Shown: piece by piece, positions 11,301 to 25,376 of the stretch
Position numbering within the stretch: the stretch's first letter is position 1
Layout: every line of letters begins with the position of its first letter
Source of the DNA: Beaufortia kweichowensis
Lineage: Eukaryota; Chordata; Actinopteri; Cypriniformes; Gastromyzontidae
Direction of reading: 5' to 3'
DNA length: 64,000 bases
NCBI GenBank assembly: GCA_019155185.1
Contig: CM032795.1
Location: forward strand, 11,573,795 to 11,637,794
The notes under the pieces: generated by a model
Seen by the model: only the letters and a program-made list of their open reading frames with translations
Database searches by the model: none
What the model was told of the DNA's origin: nothing
Translations under genes and position numbers: made by a program

Positions 11301-14300
11301 CAATGTCAAAAATCAAATTCCTTTCATCGCAGTCAGAGCAAAACAGAGGGACATCCTTGTGGTAAGATACTAGTAAATAACTTTTCTCAGGTTTTTTTCT
11401 TCAGGCTTTTCTCAGGTCACACTACAACATGTCTGTTTTTCTCTTTTCCTATCTCACCTGCCCAGTTTGTATTCCTCAGGTTTGTAGTTGAGGTGTTTGA
11501 CCAGAGTGGCGACTCCCTCTGACAGTTTCCCATGCCAGTGTGGCCAGGTGTCCGGACACAGAGACTTATACCTGTGCAAGCAAACACATGCCAAAACAAA
11601 CTAAAATAGTATATTGCAGAGTAAAGATAAAAAACAGTACCTAAAAAATTGTATACTGTATATGTTTGAGAGAGACCCCAACCTTTCTAGGAACGCTTCA
11701 TAGTTTCGTCTGTATGCAAATCCAGCTCTCCTCACTCTCAGATTCTCCATCAAACCCAAATACTTCACCTGATGCCGGACCAATACCTCATCAAACTTAC
11801 CTGAAGAATTAGAGCGAATGATGAGATGAGATCAAGCTTCATAAAACTGTAGTCCATAACTTTTCATAGTTAATAGCACAAACTTTTTTTGTTGAACATG
11901 TACATACAAAAGAGCAGTTTTCAAATCAATCTTCTTATTGTACCCAGATTCACAAAGGTAAGCTTATAATAATGATATATAATTCAAGCTGTGGTGTTGG
12001 ATTTAGCAGGAAGGAGATGAAAAGAGGTGAAAGTTACATACAGTACTGCAAATTTCAATTGTATTATCTGCTCTACTAGCGGAACCAAACAAAACTGCAA
12101 AATTAATGACTGTTTTTAAAATATTTTCAAATGATTCCTGGTCCTCCATTATTTAAGGCAAACAGGTAGTCTTATACTATTAATTGAGCATTAATTATCA
12201 CTTCAGTACAATTAATAGTCTAAATATTTGGGCACACCAACACATACTGTACATATTCCTACCTGGCTGTTTAGCATCATTTGGTTTTATACAACGGACA
12301 TACGATGGTTCCTTTGACATCAGAATCTCCATCAATTTAGCCAAACTGAGCTTAAACTGCGTGGCAGCCTAAGCAAAAAACCAAAATAAGTGTTAGTGTT
12401 CACATAACTTTAGAAAAAACTGAACTAACCTACACTGTATATATGGACCAACTAATGACGCACCCACAAAATAGCTAAATAAACATCTAAATAAACATAA
12501 AAAAACAAAATAATAAAATCTGCATAATAAAATGCAAATATGTTTTTGTGAATCAAAGGATAAAAAATATTAGATTATAAAAAATTTTATGGAAAGTCCC
12601 CATCATCATGACCAATAATCATGTGCAGTGTATGTGCGTATGTGTTTGGGTTCATCTAACCGTCTCTGGTCTTCTCTGGTCCATCAACTCTTTTGCATGG
12701 AAACACTGCCTCACAATGTGATTCCTTGACTGACACATCACCTGCAATAAGATACACAGGGTTTAGTAATACGTAAACGATCATCACAATCACACTGTAA
12801 ACACACCGTACCTCCTTCAGGTGTCTGTACAGCAGGTCATTATTTTTGTCCAGAAACCCTAAAAATAACAGAATAATCTTATCATTGCACAAGCAAAACT
12901 TGCACTGAGCACAAAAGACAAAACAACATTTTCTCCTCACCATGGACATTGTAGTTGACCTCTCCAGCATAGTGAGCCAGCCTAAATTCATCCCGCCCAA
13001 TTGCCTTGCGAACCTTCCCGTTAGCCATTTTATGACTGAAAGATGAAATTAACCAATCAAAAACATCTCAGTGGCATATAATATCTTTCTAGAAATATTT
13101 TAACAAACAAAAGAGATCTACGGCATGTCTTTATTCAGGTAGCTAATTATATGTGTATACATGTATGTGTGTGTTCACTACTCTTACGTGATGAAATGGG
13201 CGTGGTTGCCCAGTGTGTCCTCCAGCTTCTCCAGGAAAGTGATGTCACTGGCATCTCCTGGTCTTAAGCACTCCTCATCCTAATTGAAAAACATTATTGA
13301 ATTCAGATCAGCTCAGTTTAACCAATGACCAGAAATACTTAATAGTCAGAATAAAACACACAAACAGACCAGAATGGCGATGATGCCTTTATGTTTCTCC
13401 TCCACCAGCTCACAGATGATTTTGTTGTTGAAATATTCCACTCTCTCCCACTAAAAAGAAAAGAAAGAACGCTTTTATGTAACATTTTACTTTGAATGTT
13501 ATTTATTTGTAATTACATATAATTTCATTTATAATTTATAACAAAATTATTAAATGTAACTTATAATCATTACAATGTTAGCAATGTGATTGCAATGCAA
13601 AAAATGAACAATTCTCAGAAATAATAATTTGCTCTTTATACACAGTATTTTCCAGGCACACTTACCACAATCCCTTCAGCCTCATATTCCTCCTGTTCAC
13701 TTTTCAGTGTGAGCTCAATAAACAGCTGCTGAAGCTTCTCATTGCAGTAATTAATACAGAACTGCTCAAAACTACAGATAAAAGACATAAATGTCTTTAT
13801 CAGTGCAGTCTGTATGTCATACAAGTGTTGTAAAGCATAACTAATTCAAATAATCTTATTTGGTGAATACAGTGATACACTGTTAAAACAGTGAAAGAAA
13901 CAGTAAATCAGACAAACCTATTGTGTTGAAAGACCTCAAATCCATATATGTCTAGCAAACCAATAACAGAAGAACATTTGCTGGAGTAGTGAACCTCATC
14001 CTGTGAAGCACATATGAAAATCTTTTACCATCACTCCACTAGAGGGCACAACAAAATCAAAGAAGCAAACTAAATCCCTGGTTATACATGCCAGATGATA
14101 TTTACAACAAGTTCATTCAATTAAAACATTTGCATGATTCATATCAAAAGAAAGGGAGAGCACACCTTAAAAGCCAACGATTGATTTAACTTTTGGACAA
14201 GCCAGGTAAAGGCACGACCATATATGGCTTTGGCCAATGAGTCACGAGCAGAGAGAGCCTGTTCTAAACTGAAGGGACTGATCATCTGAAATAAACACAC

Positions 14301-17300
14301 ACACAACCAAAAAATAACTGCACACGTCTTTGTTTAATGTCATTTGTAAACCATGAGTGTATCTAATGGACTGAATGCACGTGGACTGAGTAAACCATGA
14401 GATGCTGAAAGTAAATGAGCAAGACAAAGAAAGATATTGTGATATTACCTCCTCCCCTTTGGCAACAATTTTCTTATGAGTAAGAGCTTCTTTCAGAACT
14501 GACCCGTCCACGCCCAGCAGCTGTTGATAGAAACAAAATAAGACACAATCCATCACTATGTATGTGTTTGTTGGCCGTCAAGCAAGACAAAGCTGACTGA
14601 GGATTTAATCTATGATAGGGATCTTTGACAAAGGCCTAACATAATAGTCTGATACCCAGCTAAGGTCATATTTAACCAAGATTTAACCAACGACCCATTC
14701 TGAACAACACTTCACAAGAACAGTAACAAATCTGAAACAAGTGACTCTGAACTAAACTGGAATTTAATTTCATGAAACTGCATAATGCTTTTTACATTTT
14801 TACATGAATGACTCAATAAGAAAAAATCTGCAAATTGATCAACTTATAAGTAAATTAAAAGAAGCTTGTGGCTTCAGAAACTTTTGAATCGTTTTTATTA
14901 TTTACTGTACACACCCCTTGTCATTCTAAACCTGTATGACTTTCTTTCTTCTGCAGGACACAAAAGAAGATATTTTGAAGAACAACACTGACACCTATTG
15001 ACTTCCACTGTATGGACACAAAACATTGTCTTTTGAATAATGAGACATACAGGTTTTGAATAACATAAGGGTGAATTCATGACAGAATTTTTTTATGGGA
15101 TGAACTTTCCCTTTAAGCACAAATTAAACGTTAAGTGCTTAACTCACTTGGGACAGATATCTCAGTTGAGGTTCAGTGTTGATATGTGTCTCACCCTCCT
15201 CATCCTCACCAAACTGTGTGTTACCCAGGTGTAAAACACTGGCCACAATCTCCATCAGCTCCTGCAAAAAAGGGCCTTGTGAGTAACTGTACTGATTTAA
15301 TACAAGATCTGTAGCCATGAAGGTCCAACGTGTGTGTTCACCTGTATCTCCTCTTCATTAAAGCCAATGATGATGAGTGCATTGCTCACAACTTTCCAAC
15401 CATTCTTATCACTGATAGAGCTCACCCGTGGACAGTTACCCTGACAGAGAGAGAGAGAGAATGTTTGCTACAAACAAACAGAAAGTCAAATTGTTTATTC
15501 TGATTTGAAATTGAAAGGGCAAGAAGATACGGGAAATGGCATGAACCATTTCAAGCTCATATCACCCAGATGAGCAGCAAGGTTCATCAGTAAGAATCAG
15601 TAACAGCAAAAAATATTTTCCCCTCGTTTTAGATAAACACTCACTTTAACTAGGTAATGATAGTGTTGTGGGTTGGTTTTCTCCAACCCCAGTCTCTTCA
15701 AAAGAGGCTCCTCTCCACCTTCCAGCAGCTGATAGAAGATGTGGAAGTTTCTCTCGCCGTGGTTCTGATGGGCCACGCGGGACTTCTCTAACAGGTAGTT
15801 GAGGATGTGACCTCCGATTGGAGCACCCTGTACAAAACAAAGACAGAATGTATCTGTTTGGGGAAGCTATAAGCATGAGCAGAGAGATGTCTGTTCAAAC
15901 AGACTGTATAAAAAAGGGTTGTGTTCATTTAGCGGTTCACATTTACCTTATAATCAAACTGAATGTCCATGTATTTCCCAAAACGACTTGAATTGTCATT
16001 CCGAAGAGTTTTAGCATTTCCAAAAGCCTGTGTAAGAGAATGAGAATTACCAAGCTGTGCATTACACACCCTTGCTGTGTTTTTAGAGTGTATTTGTGTG
16101 TGTGTTTGTACCTCCAGAACAGGGTTGGACTGTAACAGTCTCTCTCTGATAGTGTGCGTGTTGTTGCGAGAGGGACAGATGTGTGTGTAATACTGAAGAA
16201 TTTTCTTGGAGGCCTCGGTCTTTCCAGCTCCACTCTCTCCTGAGATCAGAATACATTGATCTCTTCTCTCAGTGCGAAGCGCCCGGTATGAATTATCCGC
16301 CAGAGCAAAACTGACAATGTCGCACAAATAGATTAAAAGTAGAGTATCATTGTCACAAAGATCTTAATGCACACTTGCACAGTTGATCTTAATACACAAT
16401 TATACATTTTAAAGCCCCAATGAACAAGTAAATATTTGTGTATATATGTAAAATTAAATTAAATTGATTGACAGGGACAGTTTTTCCCTGCACTGGTGTA
16501 TTTCTTTTTGGAACAGGATAGATCAAAGGGCTTGCTCCTTTTTTAGATAGTCAATAGGCTTTATTTACATCATAGCTGTAAACCATGATTTAGTTGCTTG
16601 CCTGATATTGCCAAGAGAACATTTCTGTACACAAACCATACCCCAAAACCTAACTTTTCTCTAAATTCAGAAGGAAATGATAGGTGAATAATAATGGTGT
16701 AGAAACATCTAACCCTGGTTATAAGCTTAACTGTAAACTTATTTCTCAAATCTGATTGGCTGATAGGAATGTTGTCCAAGTGTCAACAATGACATTGATG
16801 CAAGAACATCTCTTACTTGGCAAAATCAGGAAGGCCTTGGTCATAGGTGGCATTAGTGACAGAGACTATTTAATGTGACATAAATCTGTGTACTGTATCT
16901 GCTAAAAATGATTTCTTACAAAAACATTAATTGCTCTGATGTCACACATTTAAATACTTTCAGATAATAAGTTTGTGTTGTCAGCCATAAAACTGACTGT
17001 AACTGGCAACCAGTGGCTTGGAATAGCATGGGTGTGGGTAAGGATTTTACATTTTAACTGAGTGTGTACTGTTGATGTGTGTGTGAGTTAGTGTGAATGT
17101 GTGTGGAAGTGGAAATTTGTGTGCATGGTCCAATCTCCGGAATCTCCAGGAAAGTGAGTCATACTAGGAGAATGGGCGGAATGTTCTCAGGGATTCTCAT
17201 GGTCGTGACACATAAACACACACACACACATAACACTCACATGTGAGGTGAGATCTCATAGAAATTGACTCCTCTGTGCCGCTCCATGTTCTGTTTGGAG

Positions 17301-17361
17301 TAAATCTCCAGTTCTCTGTAAGGATTCACTGACACCAGCACTGACCCAATATATGTCTTCA

Positions 17362-17425
<64 letters not shown>

Positions 17426-17492
17426 AAAAGAAAGAAAGAAAAGAAAGAAAGAAAGAAAGAAAGAAAAGGAAAGAAAGAAAGAAAAGAAAGGA

Positions 17493-17536
<44 letters not shown>

Positions 17537-20500
17537 AAAGAAAGAAAGAAAGAAAAAGAGAGATGGGGGTAAAAAGAAACAAAGATAAAGAGGAAAACGC
17601 TCCATCAGTTGGGTTTGTCCATATTTGAACCATGCATGAGTTAAAAAAAACCAGCATTATTACAGTGTATGTAATGGGAACAAAACTTGTGACCATATGT
17701 TACATAAGTTACAAATGTTATGTATTATGCATCACAGATGCTTAGATTAGAAGAAAATCATAAAAACAGCTTTTGTTTTTCATGAAATGTGCTTCAATGT
17801 AACCTGAGCAACTGAACTAAGCATGATCATATTGAGAATTTTATGTGAAACATCTTGTTGATACCCAAACAAAACAAAACTGAGAAATTAATAAGAAGTT
17901 TGAGAAATTCAAATTTGAATTCTGTTTGCATGTGGTGTGCATGTGTTTATGTCTTACATATATGAGGCCTTCTCTGTACCGTCGACGCAGGTTTTCAATG
18001 AATGCGGCTTCGCTGTTGTGGTTCTCCAAGAGCAAGAAGTCTTGGACGCCGACCCGATCTCTTGCTGAGAGTGCACTCTCCATCACTAACCTCACACCAC
18101 CTTCTATACCAGCCTCCTAAAGATAGAAAGAAACAAAGAGTGACAAAAAAACAAAAACAACAAATGCAAAAACACACACAGCCACATTAAAGAAACTGAG
18201 AATGTGTATATGAAAGCTTACAAGCAGGCCCTTATGGAATCAACACACACAAAGCTCTGCAGACATTTTGGCTGATGTCCACAGTATTGGAATGTCTATC
18301 ATTCACAGAGTTCAACATATGCCCCACCCCTGGCATGTTTGTTTCTATCAAAAATACAGTAAGTGTAGTATGTGCATCTCTATTTAATAGCAATTCATCA
18401 AGATTTTGATTCCATTCTGCTGTATTTGATTGCTCATTCCCCTCAAAGCAATTATGAAAATGCAAAAGTCAATATATAGAAAATATTAGAACAAGCGAGA
18501 TACAAACAGAGAAACAACACATATAAAGTATGTGCTAATTCACTAAAAGGATGCTATGGAATAACTTGGGATTGGTTTCCTGACATACACACACACACAC
18601 ACACACACATTGTGTGTTTTTAAGGGTGACTGTTGGCATGGTTTGCAACTGACCACTGCCTGTGAATCCAGTGGAAAATTTGACAAGACGTGTTTGAGGA
18701 AGTGGGTTTTGTGTGTGTGTGTGTGTTTATGTGTGTGTGTGTCAGGTTGAGACGGAGAGGCAGGAAGGTCACCTGTGGAAGCTCATGCAAGAACAATAAT
18801 CTGGTGGAAGTAAAAAAGTGTGTGTAAGATGTTCACTTTCCTTGGCTTTGCTCCACTGTTGTTTCAAAGATTCTTTTCCAGTGAATTAGCGATAACAGCT
18901 CCCTAACAAGATTTTAACGACTCTCCCCAACACCTGCCTATTCAGATCTGGAAAGTTTGCCATTCTTAAACTATTGTTCTTTCAGCCGTGTGTATGTGTG
19001 TGCATGTTTTGTGTTTTATGTGTACTAAACACAGGGATGCAGACACGCACACAAACAAGCACCAGTAACAGATATTAATACCTGTTCTTAAAATGTATGT
19101 CCTCTTTTCCATTGGGTCTACAGAACTTAACAATTATTTGTGATTTTGTAATAAATTGACTTGTTATACTGTATTTGTATTTGTAAAGTGCACCACACAT
19201 TGGATCCACGTGTGGAGGTTTTTTAATATTATTTTAAAAAGATCTGGAGACCACAATGTATTTCAGAAATCAAAAGCAAAATGTAGAAAAAACTATCTAT
19301 GAACAGCATGATGTTAAGCAAAGTTCTTCAAAACATCAACTTGACTAGCTTTTTTCAAAAGATATAGGTTTATTTATGTTTTATGTTTAAATCACAGTTC
19401 AGGGTTTATGTGACTTTTTAGGCAGGTAGTATAAATAAAAACATTATTACAGTAATAACATATTAGTGGACAACAATGTGGCAACTCAATCTCCAGAGAA
19501 AAGGCTGTACAACACCAAATAGGTAAAAAAAAATCTAAAACAAAAAGTCATAATTTCCATCTTCTATTCAATAGTCATAAAGATATTAACAGAAGCCTGC
19601 CAGATCAACAGATAAACTACGGAAAATAAATACTGCTGAAAAAAGCTGTTTTATACCAATATCATGCCAAATGTAATATGTTTTGTAATCACTATTTATT
19701 TTAAAAGAGCAAAAATAAAAAATAATCTTGCTCAGTAATGAGAATGGTGGAGGAAAAGAATGTGTAATGTAAACCAGCATTGGTTATTTGTTTTAAAATG
19801 AACAAAATGACCACAACCAGTGACTAATGGAAGGCATAGCTTTCTTGACTATAAAATATAATGTCAAATGAGAGAACTCAACTTTAATGATGTTTTGGAA
19901 GATTTTTCTTGGAGGAAAGCAAAAAGGAAATTAGCCAAACCTAATGAGCAACACCTAATCTTTTAGCTAATGAGCAACATAAACGCTTGTGGTGATAATG
20001 TTGCTTGTGTCTGTGTGCCATAACAGTTGCATAAGTGTAATCATGGTGTGGACAAATCCAGCAAATATATGTATTTTATACGTATTTTGACATATACTGT
20101 ATGTAAAGTGAAATATACAATACACTGTCCTCGAGGATATCTGATTTATTTGTTGTCAACTGCCCAAACAAAACCTTGCCTATATTTCAGATCCGATGCA
20201 ATGAATCATGGAAACCTTAATAAATCCAGCAACTACAAATAGTAGAAGCCAGGTAACTTACAACTTTGTTTCCTGGCAGACTTAAAATGTGCAAACTGTT
20301 GCAACTGCAGAGCTAGCCAAATCACTACTAAAACAGATAGTTTGCTTCTCAGGTAATGGACTAAATACTGGTTTTATGTTAAACAATAAACAACAAAATT
20401 AATTTCAACCTGTTGGAGCTTAAGGCCAAACTGCTACAAAGGGGTAAGAAGTGACTTTTGCTCAACTTCACACTGTTTTGAAAGCTTATTGGGGAATAAA

Positions 20501-21506
20501 ATGTAGAAAAATTCAATCAAGAAGGTAACTCAAATATAGTAGTGATTTTATTGGCAGTGATTTTCTTTAAATCTGTAGTTTAAACTAAATACAGTTGTTT
20601 TTGTAATTACATTGTTAAGCATGTGCTTAGTTTATACACTAAATACACCTTGGTCAGCAAAAACTCAATACTGCTTACACCTGCTATGCATCTCTGACAT
20701 GTATCCTAATTGGATTTCACACCGGAAATTCATTATCTAAATTCATTATTTTCACCATAAACAGTATTTCAAGCCAAATACTGTCACTGTCTACTGCCTA
20801 TTAAAGATAGGAGATGCTTTTTTCATATTGAAGCCAAATGTTACTGGCAAAACTAATAACAAAATTAATTGACTGGCATGTGAGTAGGAGGTCACTGCTG
20901 CCTATAAGAACGAATCAGCATTCATGCTACAGTAGAAATGTGATGCAGTCACGTGTTTTTGATCACATCCAAATGTTTTTTCAGTGAATCATTACAAAAA
21001 GTGTTAGACACTATTTACAGTTTTATTTACAGCAATGAAATTCTGATTAAATCAGGTTTAACATCTTTAACCTCCGGGATATGTGGGTACTGTAGTCTCT
21101 AAGGGAGATGTAACACAGCTTTGCTGTATAATTTGGCACTGAGCCTTTTCTCTGGGCTTTGAGTTTATAACAGCTCTTCCATATAAGGGCCGTTTCTTTG
21201 CTCTAAAGCCCATATGAGTATACCCTAAGTAATACACTAAGACTGGTCTCCTTTAGTAAGAGATATTGTACAATGTAGATATACATGATATGCAAAAACC
21301 ATTAGGTATTCAAACTAAACAAAATGCAGAAACAACCTTTGACACAATGTGAAAAATATTGTCTATAAATGTACACACACAGAATGCTGAATTGTCTTAC
21401 AAACTAAAATGTTACTGTCTGAAGGCAAGCAAAAAGACATTTATGAACACACCCACATAGACAGATGTGGTTAAAGCAAGAAGTCTTACCCTGCGGCGAT
21501 ACCTCA
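8393..21506 (-). CDS. myo1h: unconventional class-I myosin, MYO1C/MYO1H group (myosin-Ih-like)
   Basis: Single-headed actin motor linking membranes to actin. I traced 32 coding exons with consistent phase (1045 codons plus stop): 21506-21489, 18116-17958, 17356-17241, 16310-16112, 16027-15947, 15827-15645, 15440-15342, 15261-15148, 14520-14449, 14285-14166, 14000-13918, 13771-13666, 13450-13370, 13279-13188, 13035-12941, 12858-12812, 12741-12661, 12368-12263, 11800-11683, 11571-11458, 11276-11200, 11055-10987, 10847-10763, 10670-10511, 10434-10351, 10264-10171, 10095-10037, 9834-9699, 9566-9496, 9409-9312, 8738-8639, 8413-8393. The motor has the P-loop GESGAGKT (122-129), switch [11 protein letters not shown] (174-183) and switch II DIYGFE (404-409). 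IQ motifs follow at about 720-780, then a basic TH1 tail that binds phosphoinositides. It ends TAPQIS. Several positions ([40 protein letters not shown]) favour MYO1H over MYO1C, but the motor is roughly equidistant by eye. The first exon assignment is inferred; initiation at Met18 would give 1028 residues. Confidence 0.9.
8897..9139. mobile_element. cyprinid fold-back MITE ('GGGATAGTTCA' family), in a myosin intron
   Basis: It starts 'aaagggatagttcatccaaa', continues 'tttattcaccctcatgtcat', and near its far end has 'gtgagggtgaataaatgatg' followed by 'acagaatttcactttaa'. This inverted arrangement is that of a very abundant short element of cyprinid genomes. Its far terminus is internally shortened. 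It lies between exons 30 and 31 of the myosin gene. Confidence 0.7.
9947..9990 (-). repeat. fish interspersed repeat fragment, inverted, in a myosin intron
   Basis: 'cagtaagtccctttggatta' followed by 'aagcatctgccaaatgcatg' is the reverse complement of the repeat seen at 151-215 and 47048-47106. It lies in the intron between the exons at 10037-10095 and 9699-9834. Confidence 0.55.
14896..15117. mobile_element. cyprinid fold-back MITE ('GGGATAGTTCA' family), partial
   Basis: The interior matches the copy at 8897-9139 (shared 'tatggacacaaaac', 'acaggttttgaat' and 'agggtgaat' blocks). The right end reads 'gggatgaactttccctttaa'. The left terminus is missing. It lies in the intron between myosin exons 8 and 9. 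Confidence 0.65.
17357..17560. repeat. (GAAA/TTTC)n microsatellite abutting a myosin splice acceptor
   Basis: A ~200-bp tetranucleotide array with a few single-base expansions (GAAAA, GGAAA). On the transcribed minus strand it is (TTTC)n and ends only a few bases before the acceptor AG of the third coding exon (exon start 17356), so it supplies the whole polypyrimidine tract. Confidence 0.95.
18117..21488 (-). other. large first coding intron of the myosin gene
   Basis: No exon with good phase and homology is visible here. It contains CA/GT microsatellites at 18588-18612 and about 18711-18745, and otherwise AT-rich sequence. It separates the six-residue first exon from the rest of the gene. 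Confidence 0.5.
21489..21506 (-). other. myo1h: first coding exon of the myosin gene, MRYR N-terminus
   Basis: On the minus strand the sequence reads ATG AGG TAT CGC CGC AGG followed by GTAAGA, a near-perfect donor. It encodes MRYRRR and joins in phase 0 to [14 protein letters not shown] of the next exon. In MYO1C, the nuclear myosin 1 isoform has an N-terminal extension that also starts MRYR and ends just before MES, so this exon appears to be its counterpart. The call rests on this resemblance plus the donor and phase. Confidence 0.6.
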
Positions 21507-24500
21507 TCCTTCCTTCTCTTTTCTCTCTCTCTTTCAGGGAATTCCTCGCTCCTGTCGTTCTTTACTAATAATCTTCAGGGTGTGTCTGACAAATCATGGA
21601 GTGCATGTCTGTGTGTGCCTCTTATCACATGCATTTCCTTTCGGTACAGCAACCAACACGCACAAACCCAAATCTACCGTCATACATAGATATTTATACA
21701 CACTCCCTTCACATCCTCTAAGCTTGCCAACTAACCCAGCAAAACTCTCTCACACTCACACAAACGTACGAGTTCTCTTCTTCGTTCTAAGAGGGGAAAA
21801 CTTTGATGACAATCTCCCACACCCAAAGCCCCACCCACTTCAGTCAAAAGACTGCTTTAAAAACATCACAAATAAACACACACACTCTCTCTCTGCGTTT
21901 ATTTCATGTTATTAAACTCTTTTGTTATGTTCTTCAAGTCACTATCTGTTTACTCTTTTTTTAACCTGATGTTTTAGTTTCCTCACTCTCTCTATCTCTC
22001 TCTCTCTCTCTCTACACAGAAAAAAGACAGGGCTGAGTCACTCTTTAAAAATAGGAGAAAGAGAAAACATTTGCAGGTTTTTGGCTTTTGCAGAATACAA
22101 ACTGTTTTAAGTGAAAAGAAAAAAACAGTAAAAGAAAAAAGTGTTAATCGCTAGATGAGAACATGGCTATAGGCTATTAAAATTCCCAAACAAACGTCAC
22201 ATGATTCAACCTCAGAACATATTTTTCCCCTTTCGTATTTTCTTTCCCTTTTCAGCCCCTCCCTCTTTTGCACACCCGTTTTGGCACATTTGGAGTGGAT
22301 GATCATTGTACTTCTGCCAGATGTATAATGTCATACATCAGCAAAATTCTAACTATTTATTATTAGGTGAAGAATTACTGCAATTCAAGTGGGCTTGTAA
22401 GTGAGTGGGAAATGCAAAACTCAGAGTAGAATACATGCATGACGCTCCTATAGTCATGTGATACTGCTTAAACATCTAAATAAATCTCAGAACAAGCAAG
22501 ACCAAGGTTTATAACTCTCAGTCTCTTCTCCGTTGGGCTGAAAATTCATTTCAGGCTTGAGTTTAGCTGGGTGCATTTAGCCAAGCCGCACAATTGGAAA
22601 CACTTGGCAGAGGCATGACGTGTAATACCATCATTAATCATATTTATAGGGCACATGGAGGGCAGGAAGAGGAAAGTTTAATCAATCCAGCATGCCACTC
22701 ATCATAAGAATACAGAATTATGCATAATCTCCCATTTAAATAATTAAAATAAACAAGCAAAAAAACTACACATGGATACCTATGAAGTGCATGTATGTTG
22801 TAAACTGAAGAGGTGAATGAATTATTCACAACATCAGACATAGCAATGATGGACGTGGTGGCCATGGAAGCAGACAACAAACACGCATAAACACCCCCAC
22901 ACACATCTACTGTAGTACATAATTAATCCAGTGATGAACACATGATAAAGACACAAACAAACTAATGTCAGCCCCCTTCAGGCCCATACGCTGTGCTTTT
23001 AAGTCACACGTTAACAAAACAGTCAATAAACTCCCTTCAATGCTGCTGTTTCATTTGAGTTTCCCCTCTCCAAATGAACAATCGAGTCTTTCACTGACAA
23101 GCAAACATGCACATAAAAGAATCTGTACACACGCACACACATTCACTGGTACACACAAACATCCTGTACAAGCTGTTGGTGTTTCTCACTTCATTACATC
23201 ACGTCTATGACAGACGTCACACATTTACTCAGTCGCTCTTATTGCCTTGTTAATGCACTATAATCACACCGCCTCTAAAAAAGACACACAAACACTCACA
23301 ATTTTCCTCTATAGCATTCACAAAAATTGTCAAACTGACTTTCAAACTGAAAGCATCTTTGAGCAGAAATGTTATCTTTATATGTAAGGCAAGCATATCA
23401 TTTTAAATCTCATTCTCTACTTTTCTGTCTTATACTGAAATGCAATACAAAATGACAAAAAGAGTTCCTTTAACTGTAATTGAAAAAATCAATATGATGA
23501 ATTTAAACATGCAAAAGAACATCCACCAGAGAAGAATACTGCTTATTATTCTACTGCAACAAAAGCATAAGTGTAAGGTTCTTATACCAATACAAACAAG
23601 AATAAAACTATTAATCTAAAAGGTCTCTTGCTTTAAAAGTTTTGTGGAGCTACTTGCACTGCATTCCATCCCAAAGTGAGACTGCTTAGGGACTACATGC
23701 AGTAGGGAAATATTCTGTTGCAAGTGTTGCAAAAGTGCTACATTACTCAAAACAGCATGTTGATGATACAACAAGTATTTCCCAAACCGAGATTTATACT
23801 AATACTTTCCTACACCTGGCTGCAGACTGAATAATGGGGTGGAGCACCCTGTGGGCACACTTAGTATAGGGCTACACTTGTCGCCTCGCCCATATCTTCT
23901 CCATTAGGATGAGACATCTTATATTAACATTTGTCATAGAAATATGGTTGTGATTGTGATTAATATGTCAATAAAGTCGGATCATTTTATTATGGTGCCT
24001 ATGACTTGTAAGTGATATGTGTGCTTTGCTAGTATTTAAATAAATGTAGTAAGAAGAGAACATGGATGTTTTATAATGCACAGAAAAATATCATTAGTGT
24101 GTATTTTGGAATGGCCCGAAAAGGCTGTTTTCCAAATGTTAGTAACTGTAAATTCCCAATAGGTATTCCTCTTTGTAATTTTTTTAACAAAGAACAGCCC
24201 GTCTAAAAGCATACACATTAAAATATTTGTGACTTTAGTGAGACTATTCATATTTTGGGTGTCTCCCAACTCTTTTTGCAGACTGTAGCCAGGTCCTTCT
24301 CAACAGACTTGCTCAACAAAATAGGCAATTTCTTGCAAAACTGAACAGTTTAGAAAAGTTCTAATGTCATTTTTGCTCGGGGTGACATACAAGATAACTC
24401 CCACTCAGATGCTTTCAGCAGTTACCAGGATAAGAGTCACACAAAGACTGACAAACTATCACACAGAGTTGCCATACCTACCGTCTCCATTGTCACAACC

Positions 24501-25376
24501 GTCAATGCTATCTGAAATATTTTGGAAATAAAGCTGATTATTATCGAAAAAATCGGAACATCTGAAACAAAAACACAGATCTAACATTCCGGTAGAGATA
24601 TATATGTTGTCATAACAAAGTACACCAAAACTTCCTGGAGAAAAAAATAGCAAGTACTGTAAGTTAGGCAGACATTGTAAATACTTAATTTTGAAAGTTT
24701 TGATCTTAAGAATTTTGTGCAAATTAAACTAAATTATAATTTTTGAGAGCCTGGTTTCATTTCCTAAGAATTTCTTTTTATTATTTTTTTTTTAGAAAAC
24801 TGGGAAGACATTACATACCATACAAGTGTTTTAAATAACAGACACAGAAACAGAAACAAAACAAAATCAATATGTGTGCTTTTTATTTAATCAAGTAGTC
24901 CTTTTGTTTCTTATTTCATGTTGTTATAAAACGTTTTAATTCAACAAAGACTTCAGGCATTTGACCACAAACAAGGTTCTTCTTGTAACTGAGACCATTA
25001 AATCCTAAAGTGTAATTCACACCTTAAAATGTTTAGGGTTGTCTTTAAACCCCAACAAATGACTGCTATACACGCGACTCTATCGTGTTTCGTGAAACCT
25101 AACCTAACTAGTACTCTAATTGAATGAGTTAAACTGGTGCACTTACTCTTCAGTCCTAACCACTTCTGCCACAGGACGCTTAGAAATGAGACAAAAAGCT
25201 AATGGACCGCGACGAGCGCAAATATGACAGCCATCAAAATATTGATTTCATTACATTTTTGTGCATTGAAAATAAATGAATAAATAAATAAATAATCAAT
25301 AAGATTAAATAAAACGCAAATCAAGTTGCTAAGTAACGTTCTAGAAATGATTACTTTTAGAAATAATGGATCTTAC
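21507..25376. other. upstream region of the myosin gene, no coding gene seen
   Basis: The stretch is AT-rich with short CT runs just upstream of the MRYR exon (21525-21537 and 21985-22013). No open frame has family features. It probably contains a promoter for the MRYR isoform and, if the exon at about 25377 is real, an intron of a longer transcript. Confidence 0.4.

Noticed and set aside
17237..17696. Open frames rich in Phe/Ser/Leu (minus) and Lys/Glu/Arg (plus)
   Set aside because: They are translations of the GAAA/TTTC microsatellite. Only the last ~38 codons of one minus frame (17241-17356) are real, as a myosin exon.
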